Notes: a model not told the origin generated them from the letters alone. Shown: positions 36,182 to 45,584, numbered from the stretch's first letter. The stretch: DNA of 64,000 nucleotides from an uncultured Eudoraea sp. (GCF_947260015.1 NZ_CAMYOM010000004.1:41997-105996); one strand, 5' to 3'. Made by a program: numbers and translations.

Positions 36182-37159
36182 TTGAAAATTGTCGCTCAAA
36201 TAACGGAACCGATCAATAAAGAAATGGAACTCTTTGAAAAAAAGTTCCGCGATTCCATGTCCACCAAAGTGGCTCTTCTCAACAGAATCACCTATTATAT
36301 AGTAAACCGGAAAGGAAAGCAAATGCGGCCAATGTTTGTATTTCTTACCGCAAAGCTTGTTAATAATGGGGAAGTTAATGAAAGGACATATCGTGGTGCA
36401 TCGGTTATAGAATTAATACACACGGCTTCTTTAGTGCATGATGATGTAGTTGATGATAGTTACAAACGCAGAGGTTTCTTCTCCATAAATGCACTGTGGA
36501 AAAATAAAATTGCTGTCTTAGTTGGAGACTATCTGCTTTCAAAAGGAATGCTACTCTCGGTGGAGCATGAAGATTTTGATTTACTCAAAATAATTTCAAT
36601 AGCCATACGTGAAATAAGTGAGGGGGAATTACTTCAGATAGAAAAAGCCAGAAGATTAGATATTACTGAGGATGTATATTACGAAATAATCAGACAAAAA
36701 ACAGCAACCCTTATTGCTGCATGTTGTAGCCTGGGAGCATGTTCTGTAAAGCCCGATAGTTCAGATGTTGAAACCTTTCGAAAGTTTGGAGAGCTTTGTG
36801 GGATGGCATTTCAGATAAAGGATGATCTTTTTGATTATGGAGCGGAAAAAATTGGTAAACCCACAGGTATAGATATTAAGGAGCAAAAAATGACCCTGCC
36901 TTTAATATATGTACTCAATAACAGTAGCCCCAAAGAGAAAAGATGGCTTATTAATTCAGTAAAAAATTATAATAAGGATAAGTCGCGTGTTAAAGAAGTA
37001 ATTGCCTTTGTAAAAGAAAAGGGAGGTCTTTCTTACGCAGAAACTAAAATGAATGAGTTTAAAAATAAGGCCTTGGAACTTTTAAATACCTACCCGGATT
37101 CTGAGTATAAAGATGCTCTTGGGCTTATGGTGAGTTATGTGGTAGATAGAAAAAAATAA
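36182..37159 (+). CDS. Polyprenyl diphosphate synthase (trans-isoprenyl type)
   Basis: Long-chain prenyl diphosphate synthase, probably for the quinone side chain. The first aspartate-rich motif is HDDVVDD near residue 84 and the second is KDDLFDY near residue 219. TTG start; no ATG fits better. Chain length cannot be told from the sequence by eye. Stand-alone, 160 bp after rlmN. Confidence 0.92.
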   Translation: MKIVAQITEPINKEMELFEKKFRDSMSTKVALLNRITYYIVNRKGKQMRPMFVFLTAKLVNNGEVNERTYRGASVIELIHTASLVHDDVVDDSYKRRGFFSINALWKNKIAVLVGDYLLSKGMLLSVEHEDFDLLKIISIAIREISEGELLQIEKARRLDITEDVYYEIIRQKTATLIAACCSLGACSVKPDSSDVETFRKFGELCGMAFQIKDDLFDYGAEKIGKPTGIDIKEQKMTLPLIYVLNNSSPKEKRWLINSVKNYNKDKSRVKEVIAFVKEKGGLSYAETKMNEFKNKALELLNTYPDSEYKDALGLMVSYVVDRKK

Positions 37160-37265
37160 TAACTAACCATCACATCTACAAAGAGTTATAAATTAATTCT
37201 AAAAAATTTCAGATTTCGGGCAACGTTTTTGATTTCCAAAACGTCTATATCTATAGAAGACTAAA

Positions 37266-37838
37266 ATGAAACGCTTGAAAATTATTTCTTTTTATAATAA
37301 TGAAAAAGTGCTTATCAGGAAAGCAATTTTAGGTCATCCTAATGCACAACGGGCTATTTATGAGAAGTTTGCACCTAAGATGTTAGGCGTATGCAGACAG
37401 TATATAAAGGACCTGCATTATGCCGAAGATGTAATGATCAATGGTTTTGTGAAAGTATTTAAAAGTTTGAATTCATTTAGGCATGAAGGGAGCTTTGAAG
37501 GTTGGATCAGGCAAATCATGGTTAGAGAAGCCATCTCTTATCTCAGAAAAAAACAATTTGTAGTCTTTGATGATGAGGTTTATGAGTACAATACTCCAAA
37601 TCAAATTGCCATCTCTTCTTCAATGGATATTGAATATATTCAACGGTTAATTGACAATTTGCCTGAAGGTTATAAAATGGTTTTTGTGCTCTATGCAATA
37701 GAAGGCTATAAGCATTCAGAAATAGCAGAAATGTTGGATATAACAGAAAGTACGTCAAAATCCCAGTTGTTTAAGGCCAGGAGATTGTTGCAGGATAAAT
37801 TAAAAGAACAAAGTATACTCGGTTATGGAACCCACTAA
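37266..37838 (+). CDS. ECF-type sigma-70 factor
   Basis: A 190-residue RNA polymerase sigma factor with region 2 at about residues 25-95 (YAEDVMINGFVKVFKSLNSF followed by EGWIRQI) and region 4 at about 125-180 (LPEGYKMVFVLYAIEGYKHS, then EIAEMLDITESTSKSQL). The last 14 bases overlap the next gene, which encodes a single-span membrane protein. This is the classic arrangement of a sigma factor with its membrane partner. The target genes are unknown; the outer-membrane protein gene downstream is a candidate. Confidence 0.93.
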   Translation: MKRLKIISFYNNEKVLIRKAILGHPNAQRAIYEKFAPKMLGVCRQYIKDLHYAEDVMINGFVKVFKSLNSFRHEGSFEGWIRQIMVREAISYLRKKQFVVFDDEVYEYNTPNQIAISSSMDIEYIQRLIDNLPEGYKMVFVLYAIEGYKHSEIAEMLDITESTSKSQLFKARRLLQDKLKEQSILGYGTH

Positions 37839-38568
37839 ATTTGAAAATCATATTAAGGAAACCTTAAAGGGAAGTGAAATTAAACCTTCAGAGGCTGCTT
37901 GGCATAAAATTAAAGGACAGATCAAGAATGATTATAAGCCAAAGAGAACCGGATATTTCAGGTATGGAATTGCCGCAGGTTTTATTGGAATATTGATACT
38001 ATCTGTACTCTACTTTACAACTGATGATGTCACTTTAAATCAAGAGGTGCAAGTTGCTGCTAAACCTTTAATTCCTTTTGTTGACAAAGAAAAAGAAGAA
38101 CTTTTAAAAGCAGCTATTTCTGAGGAAGAAAGTGTAATAGCCGCAGTTGAGGATCCCTATGAAGCTGACGAAGAAAAATCAGTCGCAGTGTCAAAAAAGA
38201 AATCAAAAAGAGAATTGGTTATATCGGAAGATGCTAAACTGGCGAATACTGAGGAACTCCAAAATATAACATCGGAAGATTCAAATGAGCTAATAGATAC
38301 TAAAATAGCCGAGGTATTGGCCAGAGTAACTACACTTGAAGAAAACAACAAAGAGCTGACAGATTTAGAAGTAGATTCCCTCCTAAGACAGGCACAAAAG
38401 GAAATTTTGACGCAAAAGCTTCTAAATTCTGATAATACAGTTAACCCATCAGCTTTGCTTTCGCAAGTGGAAGAGGAGATGGATCAGTCATTCCGGGATC
38501 AGATTTTCGAGAAACTTAAGTCAGGTTATCACAAATTGAGAACTGCCGTTGCAGATCGTAATAATTAA
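37825..38568 (+). CDS. Single-span membrane protein, possible anti-sigma factor
   Basis: 247 residues. The N-terminal ~50 residues are cytoplasmic and charged (EPTKFENHIKETLKGSEIKP then SEAAWHKIK), one transmembrane helix lies at about 53-67 (GIAAGFIGILILSVLYF), and the rest is a long acidic Glu/Lys-rich region with coiled-coil character. I do not recognise a zinc anti-sigma (ZAS) motif. Its overlap with the ECF sigma gene makes an anti-sigma role plausible. Function otherwise unknown. Confidence 0.7.
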   Translation: MEPTKFENHIKETLKGSEIKPSEAAWHKIKGQIKNDYKPKRTGYFRYGIAAGFIGILILSVLYFTTDDVTLNQEVQVAAKPLIPFVDKEKEELLKAAISEEESVIAAVEDPYEADEEKSVAVSKKKSKRELVISEDAKLANTEELQNITSEDSNELIDTKIAEVLARVTTLEENNKELTDLEVDSLLRQAQKEILTQKLLNSDNTVNPSALLSQVEEEMDQSFRDQIFEKLKSGYHKLRTAVADRNN

Positions 38569-38657
38569 TCTTTAGTACACATTTTTATATAATTTCTTCA
38601 ATTGATATTGAGGAAGCAGTCAGGAGTTTATTCATCAATCAAAAATCAAAAATCAAA

Positions 38658-39725
38658 ATGAAAACAATTAGCACTTATTTTGCAGTAGTTATAATGTGTT
38701 TTATTGCCAATACAATGGTGGCACAAGATAATTATAAAGACAAGATTGAAGCACTTCAAGAACAGAAAGAAAAAATAACAGAAGAAGAAAAAGAGGCTTT
38801 AAAAAGGGAAGTAGAAGCCATTAATAAGCGCTCAGAAAATGGTGCAATCACCACTGAAGAGGCAAAAAAACTAAAAGAAGAAGCCGCCAGGAAAAGAGCT
38901 TTAAATATTGAGAACAGAATGGCAATAATTGATAACGAAATTGCATTGCTTGAGCGCAATAAAGGAGAAGTGTTGGTTCAGGAAGAGGATAATACATGGC
39001 ATGATGATGATGACGGTTTTACCATAAGAATTGACGATGAAGAATGGGAAATATATGATAATAAATATGGCTGGTCAAAATATGGTAGGCGTACCTATTC
39101 AGACCTTATTGTTGCATTTGGTTTGAATAATGCAATTATTGAAGGTCAATCCTTAAATGATACTCCTTATAAGGTTGGTGGAAGCAGGTTTTTTGAAATT
39201 GGTTGGGCATGGCGAACAAGGGTATTTAATAAAACAAATTTTATGAGAATCCATTATGGTTTTTCTGTTCAGTTTAATGGATTAAAATCGAAGAATAACC
39301 TCTATTATGTGGTAAATGATGAAGGGGAAACAGTTCAGGAAGAATTTCCGTTCGATCTTAGAAAATCAAAACTTAAGTTGGACAACCTAGTTATACCCAT
39401 TCATTTTGAATTTGGTCCGTCCAGAAAAAGAATCTCTGATCATTATGTCAAATATTCTTTAAAACATCAGTTTAGAATTGGTCTTGGCGGATATGGTGGT
39501 TTTAACATGGGTACGCGGCAAAAATTAAAATACAATGATAGCGGTTCTAGTAAAAAAACAAAGATAAAGGGTGGTTTAAATAGTAATCCCTTCATATATG
39601 GACTAAGTGGTTACATTGGAGTAGATTGGTTTCTGCTCTATGTAAAGTACGATCTAAATCCAATTTTCAAAAGTCCATCTGTTGAACAAAGGAATATATC
39701 AATGGGACTACGATTTGATATTTAA
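38658..39725 (+). CDS. Outer-membrane beta-barrel protein with N-terminal coiled coil
   Basis: 355 residues with a signal peptide ending at MVAQ (residue 22), a Glu/Lys-rich coiled coil at about 25-105, a short acidic stretch (WHDDDDG), and a C-terminal barrel-like region of alternating strands ending in GLRFDI, typical of outer-membrane proteins with a terminal aromatic pattern. No specific family recognised. It is the third gene of the sigma-factor operon, 89 bp after the membrane partner. Confidence 0.75.
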   Translation: MKTISTYFAVVIMCFIANTMVAQDNYKDKIEALQEQKEKITEEEKEALKREVEAINKRSENGAITTEEAKKLKEEAARKRALNIENRMAIIDNEIALLERNKGEVLVQEEDNTWHDDDDGFTIRIDDEEWEIYDNKYGWSKYGRRTYSDLIVAFGLNNAIIEGQSLNDTPYKVGGSRFFEIGWAWRTRVFNKTNFMRIHYGFSVQFNGLKSKNNLYYVVNDEGETVQEEFPFDLRKSKLKLDNLVIPIHFEFGPSRKRISDHYVKYSLKHQFRIGLGGYGGFNMGTRQKLKYNDSGSSKKTKIKGGLNSNPFIYGLSGYIGVDWFLLYVKYDLNPIFKSPSVEQRNISMGLRFDI

Positions 39726-39812
39726 AAATTTAAAACCCGGAATACTGTCGCATTTGGATTTCATCTTAATTGAAATTATCATGTGACAGGTTTCATTTGG
39801 GGTAACTATGAA

Positions 39813-40055
39813 CTAATTTTCAAATGCCGCTTGCATTTCTTTTGTAAATTCCTCCTTGTAATACCCTTTTTTACAATAATTGCAACCTATTACCTGAGTT
39901 GTTGACACGCGAAAAAGTGGAATCCAGAATATATGAAAAAAATTTGGTGTGCTTTCACCCGAAAGCGTATCAGGCTGATTACAATGAGAACATTTTATAT
40001 GTCTGATGTTTATTGTAGTTGTCTTTCCGGGCCGAATTCCAAAAAATAAGATCAT
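39813..40055 (-). CDS. Zinc-ribbon domain protein
   Basis: A small 80-residue protein with two CxxC knuckles, CSHC at about residues 22-25 and CNYC at about 58-61, typical of a zinc ribbon. The segment between them (FFHIFWIPLFR) is aromatic and hydrophobic. Homologues are widespread in Flavobacteria and uncharacterised. Divergent from dnaG with a 120-bp shared upstream region. Confidence 0.75.
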   Translation of the reverse strand: MILFFGIRPGKTTTINIRHIKCSHCNQPDTLSGESTPNFFHIFWIPLFRVSTTQVIGCNYCKKGYYKEEFTKEMQAAFEN

Positions 40056-40175
40056 AATAAACTTAAATTAGTTTGACTGATTAAAATAATCGTTCACTAT
40101 CAGATTGTATTCTAAAAATACTGTATTTTAAAGCATTCTATTTTCTTATTTTTACATCGCATAAATTCAGTCACA

Positions 40176-42155
40176 TTGATTTCTAAATTCACCATAGATC
40201 AAGTTTATGAAACCGCCCGCCTTGAGGAGGTAATTGGGGATTTTGTACAATTAAAAAAATCTGGTTCCAATTTTAAAGGATTAAGCCCTTTTACGGATGA
40301 ACGTACTCCAAGTTTTATGGTATCACCGGTAAAACAAATCTGGAAGGACTTTAGTAGTGGTAAGGGTGGAAATGTTGTGGCTTTCTTAATGGAACACGAG
40401 CATTTTACGTATCCTGAAGCCATTAAATATCTGGCAAGGAAATACAATATTGAAATTGAAGAAACAGAACGTACAGATGAACAAAAGGAACAGGCCGATG
40501 AACGTGAAAGTATGTATCTGGTTTCTGAATATGCTCAGCAATATTTTGAGAAGACACTTTGGGAGAAGGAAATGGGGAAAGCTATAGGGCTTAGTTATTT
40601 CAGAGAAAGGGGTTTTACAGATGACATCATTAAAAAGTTTGGACTGGGATATAGCCTGGACCAGTGGGACGCTTTTACCAATTCTGCCCTTGAAGGAGGA
40701 TATCAACTAAAATTTTTGCAAAAGACCGGGCTGACAATTGTAAAAGAAGATGCTAACCAGGCCGGAGTCTCCAAAAAATTTGACAGATTTAAGGGAAGAG
40801 TCATGTTTCCTATCCATTCCATGAGCGGTCGAGTTCTGGGATTTGGAGGAAGGATACTTTCCAATGAAAAGAAAGCTGCTAAATATCTGAATTCCCCGGA
40901 AAGCGAAATATACCATAAAAGTAAGGTGCTATACGGTATATATTTTGCTAAACAGGCGATTGCTAAAGAGGATAACTGCTATTTAGTGGAAGGCTATACG
41001 GATGTTATTCAATTGTATCAAAGGGGAATACATAATGTGGTTTCCTCCAGTGGTACGGCCCTTACACCAGAGCAAATACGGTTAATAAACAGGCTTACTA
41101 AAAATATTACAGTTTTATTTGACGGGGATGCAGCAGGTTTACGGGCATCCTTGAGAGGGATTGACCTTATTCTTGAACAAGGAATGAATGTAAAAGTCTG
41201 CACCTTTCCAGAAGGAGAAGACCCGGATAGTTTTGCCAAGAATAATGAAATTGAGGAGATCACACTATACCTACAGGAGAATGCTAAGGATTTTATACAG
41301 TTTAAGACTTCCTTACTGGCCAAAGATGCGGCAAATGATCCAATAAAAAAGGCTGATACTATTCGCGAAATCGTTAACAGTATCTCTAAAATCCCAGATA
41401 GGATAAAACGTGAAATTTATATTCAGGAGTGCGCACATATAATGAATATTTCAGAAGATGTTTTATTTAATACTCTGGCGCAGATTGGAAGTAAAGAACG
41501 CACAAATGCTGCCGCAACCGCAAGACAGGAGCAAAAAGCGTTCGAGGTTGTTAAGCATAGCCAGAAAGAGGAAAAACTGGATGTTCAATATGAGTTAGAA
41601 CGGAAAATAATAGAAATGCTTCTGCTTTATGGGAATGAGCTTCAGGAATTTGAGGACCTTATTTTAAAAGAAAATGAAGAGGGTGATCTCGTTCTAGAAC
41701 CGGAAAATATGGAAGCAAAAGTTTATGAAAAGGTATACCTGGATCTTCAGGAGGATGAAATAGAACTCACACATGACAAGTTCAGAAATATCTATTACAA
41801 ATTAATAGAAGGGCTTAATGAGAAAGAAGACTTTTCTATGACTACATTTATGAATGAACTCGATCAGGAAATGGTAACCCAAATTTCTTCGATATTAATG
41901 GAGGAAGAAAAATATGAGTTGCATCACTGGGAGCGAAAGGACATCTATCCAAAAAATAAAGAAAAAAGTATTTCCCAATTAGTAAGCGAAACAATTTTAA
42001 CTTTAAGGTGCTTTCTAATAAAAAAACGAATTACATCTCTGCAGGAAAACACAGAAGATTTGAATGGTGATCACAAGGAAACCCTGGAAGAGATTATGAA
42101 TTACCTTCAGTTAAACAAACTCTTGAATAAGAAGCTAAATAGGGTACTCTCATAA
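40176..42155 (+). CDS. dnaG: DNA primase, lacking the canonical zinc ligands
   Basis: Synthesises RNA primers at the replication fork. The TOPRIM domain (LVEGYTDVIQLY, FDGDAAGLRA) and RNA polymerase fold are intact, and the C-terminal region matches DnaB-binding domains in length (659 residues in total). In the N-terminal zinc ribbon the four metal ligands of E. coli DnaG (C40, H43, C61, C64) align with S37, T40, D58 and S61 in GLSPFTDERTPSF and WKDFSSG. The frame and flanking residues are conserved, so this is substitution and not damage. TTG start, giving the usual MISK beginning. Confidence 0.95.
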   Translation: MISKFTIDQVYETARLEEVIGDFVQLKKSGSNFKGLSPFTDERTPSFMVSPVKQIWKDFSSGKGGNVVAFLMEHEHFTYPEAIKYLARKYNIEIEETERTDEQKEQADERESMYLVSEYAQQYFEKTLWEKEMGKAIGLSYFRERGFTDDIIKKFGLGYSLDQWDAFTNSALEGGYQLKFLQKTGLTIVKEDANQAGVSKKFDRFKGRVMFPIHSMSGRVLGFGGRILSNEKKAAKYLNSPESEIYHKSKVLYGIYFAKQAIAKEDNCYLVEGYTDVIQLYQRGIHNVVSSSGTALTPEQIRLINRLTKNITVLFDGDAAGLRASLRGIDLILEQGMNVKVCTFPEGEDPDSFAKNNEIEEITLYLQENAKDFIQFKTSLLAKDAANDPIKKADTIREIVNSISKIPDRIKREIYIQECAHIMNISEDVLFNTLAQIGSKERTNAAATARQEQKAFEVVKHSQKEEKLDVQYELERKIIEMLLLYGNELQEFEDLILKENEEGDLVLEPENMEAKVYEKVYLDLQEDEIELTHDKFRNIYYKLIEGLNEKEDFSMTTFMNELDQEMVTQISSILMEEEKYELHHWERKDIYPKNKEKSISQLVSETILTLRCFLIKKRITSLQENTEDLNGDHKETLEEIMNYLQLNKLLNKKLNRVLS

Positions 42156-42197
42156 AACATTTGTCCGTGAAGCTCATTTAGTTGCGCCTAAGAGGTA

Positions 42198-42226
42198 TAA
42201 AAAACCCCGACACTTTGGTCAGGGTT
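42198..42226 (-). terminator. Terminator of the response regulator gene
   Basis: Read on the minus strand: AACCC-T-GAC, loop, GTC-G-GGGTT, followed by six T. On the plus strand the T-tract is poor, so it mainly serves the minus-strand gene, 22 bp after its stop. Confidence 0.7.
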
Positions 42227-42247
42227 ACAATTTATTATGAATTGAAC

Positions 42248-42877
42248 TTAGTACAATTCTAAGGCCTTTGCCTGTTGAAGCAAATCCACAAGATTATCAA
42301 CATTTAATTTTTTCATTAAACGGGCTTTATACGTACTAACTGTTTTTTCATTTAGATTTAAGCCTATGGCAACGTCTTTATTTCTCTTTCCACTGGCCAG
42401 GAGCTTAAGAACCTCAACTTCTCGGGTAGACAACTTTCTGAAAAACCTGCGGGGCTTTTGAGTTCCTTCATCGAAGGCCAGTCGCTGAGCCAATTCATTA
42501 GTGATAAACATATTACCCTCACTAACTTTTCTAACGGCAGTAATTATGTAATCCAAATCTGCAGTTTTTGAAAGATAGCCGAACGCTCCTGCTCTTATGG
42601 TACTAAGTGCGTATACATCTTCAGATTGGCCGCTATAGATCAATACCTTTATGTCAGGATATTCCTGTTTAAGCTTTCTCAAGCTAGCTATTCCATTAAT
42701 TTCCGGAATGTCCATTTCAAGCATAACGACATCCGGATTCAACTTCTCTAATTTTGTAAAAAGTTCAGTGGTAGTGGCAGCATCATCAATAACTTCAAAA
42801 CCAGAAGCCGAATTTAGTACATTTTTAATACCCATTCTGACTATTGGATGATTGTCCGCGATTAAAACTTTTATCAT
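42248..42877 (-). CDS. NarL/FixJ-type response regulator with atypical receiver
   Basis: 209 residues: receiver domain at about 1-120 and LuxR-type HTH at about 145-205 (KLSTREVEVLKLLASGKRNK, then DVAIGLNLNEKTVSTYKARL). The receiver keeps D8, S82 and K104, but the second acidic residue is Asn (D-N instead of D-D at 8-9), and the phosphorylation site is Glu at position 54 (VVMLEMDIP). Phosphorylation in the usual way is therefore doubtful, and Glu may mimic the active state. No sensor kinase gene is adjacent. Confidence 0.92.
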   Translation of the reverse strand: MIKVLIADNHPIVRMGIKNVLNSASGFEVIDDAATTTELFTKLEKLNPDVVMLEMDIPEINGIASLRKLKQEYPDIKVLIYSGQSEDVYALSTIRAGAFGYLSKTADLDYIITAVRKVSEGNMFITNELAQRLAFDEGTQKPRRFFRKLSTREVEVLKLLASGKRNKDVAIGLNLNEKTVSTYKARLMKKLNVDNLVDLLQQAKALELY

Positions 42878-43043
42878 TTTGATTGGTTTTCTAGATATTA
42901 ACGCCTATGTACGTCGAAAAATACTGACATGCAATGTAAGGTTAAATTATCTAATTTCTTAAACAAAAGTGTACTTTTTTTCCCAATTATTAAGAATAAT
43001 GGAGTCATTATTCGTCTTAATTAACTGATTCTTAGTCAAGATG

Positions 43044-43841
43044 TTATTTTAGGCTACCAGGAATTTCGCAAACGGGTATAGGAAGCATCTTATGTTGATT
43101 CATGGAGTTGTACCTTTTAAAGATGAGAAAGACTTCTTTTTCTCTTCCACTGAATTCATCGGCCTCCTTCCCAGAGTTATTCATTTCCATGGCCCATTCC
43201 AATTCCGGATATGAAGCCCCTATCTGATCCTCATCTGTTCGTGAGTCACCCCACAAGCCATCTGTTGGGGGAGCAACAATAATTTCTTCATTGATGCCCA
43301 AATATTTGGCAATTTCATAGACCTCAGTCTTAAGTAGGTCTGCAATTGGACTAAGATCAACTCCGCCATCCCCATACTTGGTGTAGAAGCCAATTCCAAA
43401 ATCCTCTACTTTATTACCTGTTCCTGCTACCAGATAGTTGTTTAAAGCAGCAAAATAGTATAATGTTGTCATGCGAAGCCTCGCACGGGTATTGGCTAAA
43501 GACATAAACCTGTCTTCTTCATTGTCAACCTCCGGTAATGATGTTACAAGATTATCAAATACCGAAGTGAGATTCACAGGATGTCTGGATACATGGTCAA
43601 AGTTTTGTTGTAACCAATCAATATGATTAGATGCCCGGGTTACCTGATTAGCACCTTGATGGATTGGCATTTCAATACATAATAGGTCTAATCCGGTTTT
43701 AGCACATAAGGCTGAAGTAACCGCGGAGTCTATCCCACCTGATACACCTATAACAAATCCATTGATTTTAGCCTTGGTGGCATATGACTTTAACCAGCTT
43801 ACAATATGATCTATTACCTTTTTTGTTTGCATAGGGTACAT
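43044..43841 (-). CDS. nadE: NH3-dependent NAD+ synthetase
   Basis: Amidates deamido-NAD to NAD+ in the cytosol. The ATP pyrophosphatase loop GVSGGIDSAV is near residue 33, and KVEDFGIGFYTKYGDGGVD with DGLWGDSRTDEDQ are the adenylate-site motifs. At 265 residues it lacks the N-terminal glutaminase domain, so ammonia is the nitrogen source. The start could be three residues further in (MQTKKVIDH). Divergent from gldB. Confidence 0.95.
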   Translation of the reverse strand: MYPMQTKKVIDHIVSWLKSYATKAKINGFVIGVSGGIDSAVTSALCAKTGLDLLCIEMPIHQGANQVTRASNHIDWLQQNFDHVSRHPVNLTSVFDNLVTSLPEVDNEEDRFMSLANTRARLRMTTLYYFAALNNYLVAGTGNKVEDFGIGFYTKYGDGGVDLSPIADLLKTEVYEIAKYLGINEEIIVAPPTDGLWGDSRTDEDQIGASYPELEWAMEMNNSGKEADEFSGREKEVFLIFKRYNSMNQHKMLPIPVCEIPGSLK

Positions 43842-43923
43842 TATTATTTGGAAATACTAACTTTGCTGCGATAAAAATAAAGCGAATACCCTTAATAATA
43901 AAACTGAAGTGTAATTACTTTAT

Positions 43924-44886
43924 ATGAAAACAAGATTTATTGCGATTTTAATTGTTCTTTTTAGTCTCCATTCTTGTAAAAATGAAACACAGGTATCCGA
44001 AGATATTTCAAGGATTCCGTTAAATCTGACTGTACTGCGTTTTGATCGGGAATTTGCGGAGGCAAAACCCGGAGACATACTCAAACTAAAACAGAAATAC
44101 CCTTACCTTTTTCCAAAGCAGTATTCCGATAGTGTTTGGATTGCAAAACTGAATGATTCTTTGCAGAATGAAATATTTAGTGAAGTAATGAGAACTTTTC
44201 CGAATTTTGATAGGGAAACAACAGACCTCGAACTTTTGTTTAAACATGTTCTGTACTACTTTCCAAATTATCGGACACCGGAGGTAATAACAGTTATTTC
44301 GGACGTGGATTACTCGAATCGTATAATTTTGGCGGACACACTTTTACTAATCGGTTTGGATAATTATCTTGGTAAAGATCATAGGTTCTATAGGGGAATA
44401 GATCAATATATAGCTGCCGGACTTGACAAAACCTATTTAATAAGCGACGTTGCAAGCGCTTTTGGCAAAACCACGCTCAACTTCCCTTCTGACCGCACTT
44501 TTTTAGCGCAGATGATATATTATGGGAAAGAGTTATATCTCAAAGACAAATTGATACCTCTTGCTACTGATGCTCAAAAAATAGTATATACGCCTGAGGA
44601 ATTAGAATGGGCCCAGGCCAATGAGGAGCAAATTTGGCGTTATTTTATTGAAAGGGAATTACTCTACAGCACCGACAATATGTTGGCTCCCCGGTTTTTA
44701 GATCCGGCTCCGTTTTCAAAATTCAGGTTAGAACTGGATAATGAATCTCCAGGTAGACTGGGCCGCTATATGGGATGGCAAATAGTAAGGTCGTTTATGA
44801 ATAACAATGATGTTAAACTTAATCAATTACTTGAATTATCCGCGGATGAAATTTTTAAAAAATCAAATTACAAACCGAAAAAATAG
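43924..44886 (+). CDS. gldB: Gliding-motility lipoprotein GldB
   Basis: Lipoprotein of the gliding/type IX secretion group. The signal peptide ends with the lipobox LHSC (Cys at residue 18). The family features RFDREFAEA near residue 38 and the C-terminal DNESPGRLGRYMGWQIVRSF are present. In Flavobacterium johnsoniae GldB is needed for cell movement. gldC follows 3 bp after the stop. Confidence 0.93.
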   Translation: MKTRFIAILIVLFSLHSCKNETQVSEDISRIPLNLTVLRFDREFAEAKPGDILKLKQKYPYLFPKQYSDSVWIAKLNDSLQNEIFSEVMRTFPNFDRETTDLELLFKHVLYYFPNYRTPEVITVISDVDYSNRIILADTLLLIGLDNYLGKDHRFYRGIDQYIAAGLDKTYLISDVASAFGKTTLNFPSDRTFLAQMIYYGKELYLKDKLIPLATDAQKIVYTPEELEWAQANEEQIWRYFIERELLYSTDNMLAPRFLDPAPFSKFRLELDNESPGRLGRYMGWQIVRSFMNNNDVKLNQLLELSADEIFKKSNYKPKK

Positions 44887-44889
44887 ATC

Positions 44890-45228
44890 ATGGGAAAATT
44901 ACATACTTCTCAAATAACGCTTAAAGTGGGCTTGGATGAAAATCGCGTTCCGGAAGAGCTTACCTGGTCCGCAGAAGATGGTGGCATTGTAAACCAGGAA
45001 GCAAAAGCCATGTTATTGTCGGTGTGGGACAGTAAGAACCAGGAATCCTTAAAAATAGATATGTGGACAAAAGATATGCCAGTGGATGAAATGAAAGTTT
45101 TCTTTCATCAAACCCTGTTGGCTATGTCCGATACTTTTATGAAGGCTACGCAGGACGAAAAAATGACAACAACCATGAAAGATTTCTGCGCCTATTTTGC
45201 AGAGAAGCTAGAATTAAAAAAGGAGTAG
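44890..45228 (+). CDS. gldC: Gliding-motility protein GldC
   Basis: A 112-residue soluble protein beginning with KLHTSQITLKVGLDENRVPE, matching GldC, which enhances gliding in Flavobacterium. Directly follows gldB, as in relatives. No motif with a known activity. Confidence 0.93.
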   Translation: MGKLHTSQITLKVGLDENRVPEELTWSAEDGGIVNQEAKAMLLSVWDSKNQESLKIDMWTKDMPVDEMKVFFHQTLLAMSDTFMKATQDEKMTTTMKDFCAYFAEKLELKKE

Positions 45229-45584
45229 TCTATTGTTATGGTAATTGGCCATCCTTCCAATTGAGTTGTTTTACCGGTCGTAACATCAGTATTTCTGAGC
45301 CAGCATTTAAGCGTTGCCTTTTTCTTAATAAGATGAATTACCTTGCCCATGGGATTTCGTAACCAGTTATTGGTCAAGAGCATCATTATTTTTAAAAGGA
45401 GAGGGTAAATAGATTGATTTCAGTTGAGTAAAATTTATCTGCCAAAAAAAGCAAATAACAGTTTACATATTTATATATAAAGCACGGATTAAAGATATAT
45501 TATGTAAGTATTGAGTATTTTTATTGACTAAAAAGTACAATATAGAGTATGGTTTCCGTACTTTTTAAATGAATAAATTTATTT
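45229..45584. other. 356-bp intergenic region with a long inverted repeat
   Basis: The gap between gldC and the next plus-strand gene. The only structured feature I see is TAAAAAGTAC (45529-45538) with GTACTTTTTA (45558-45567), a 10-bp inverted repeat with a 19-bp spacer, 17 bp before the start codon. A 64-codon minus-strand ORF (45192-45386) overlaps gldC and is not convincing as a gene. Confidence 0.5.

Noticed and set aside
45192..45386. 64-codon minus-strand ORF between gldC and the next gene
   Set aside because: It overlaps the end of gldC by 37 bp, has no recognisable motif or ribosome site, and does not resemble a known protein. It could still be a small gene, but I cannot support it.
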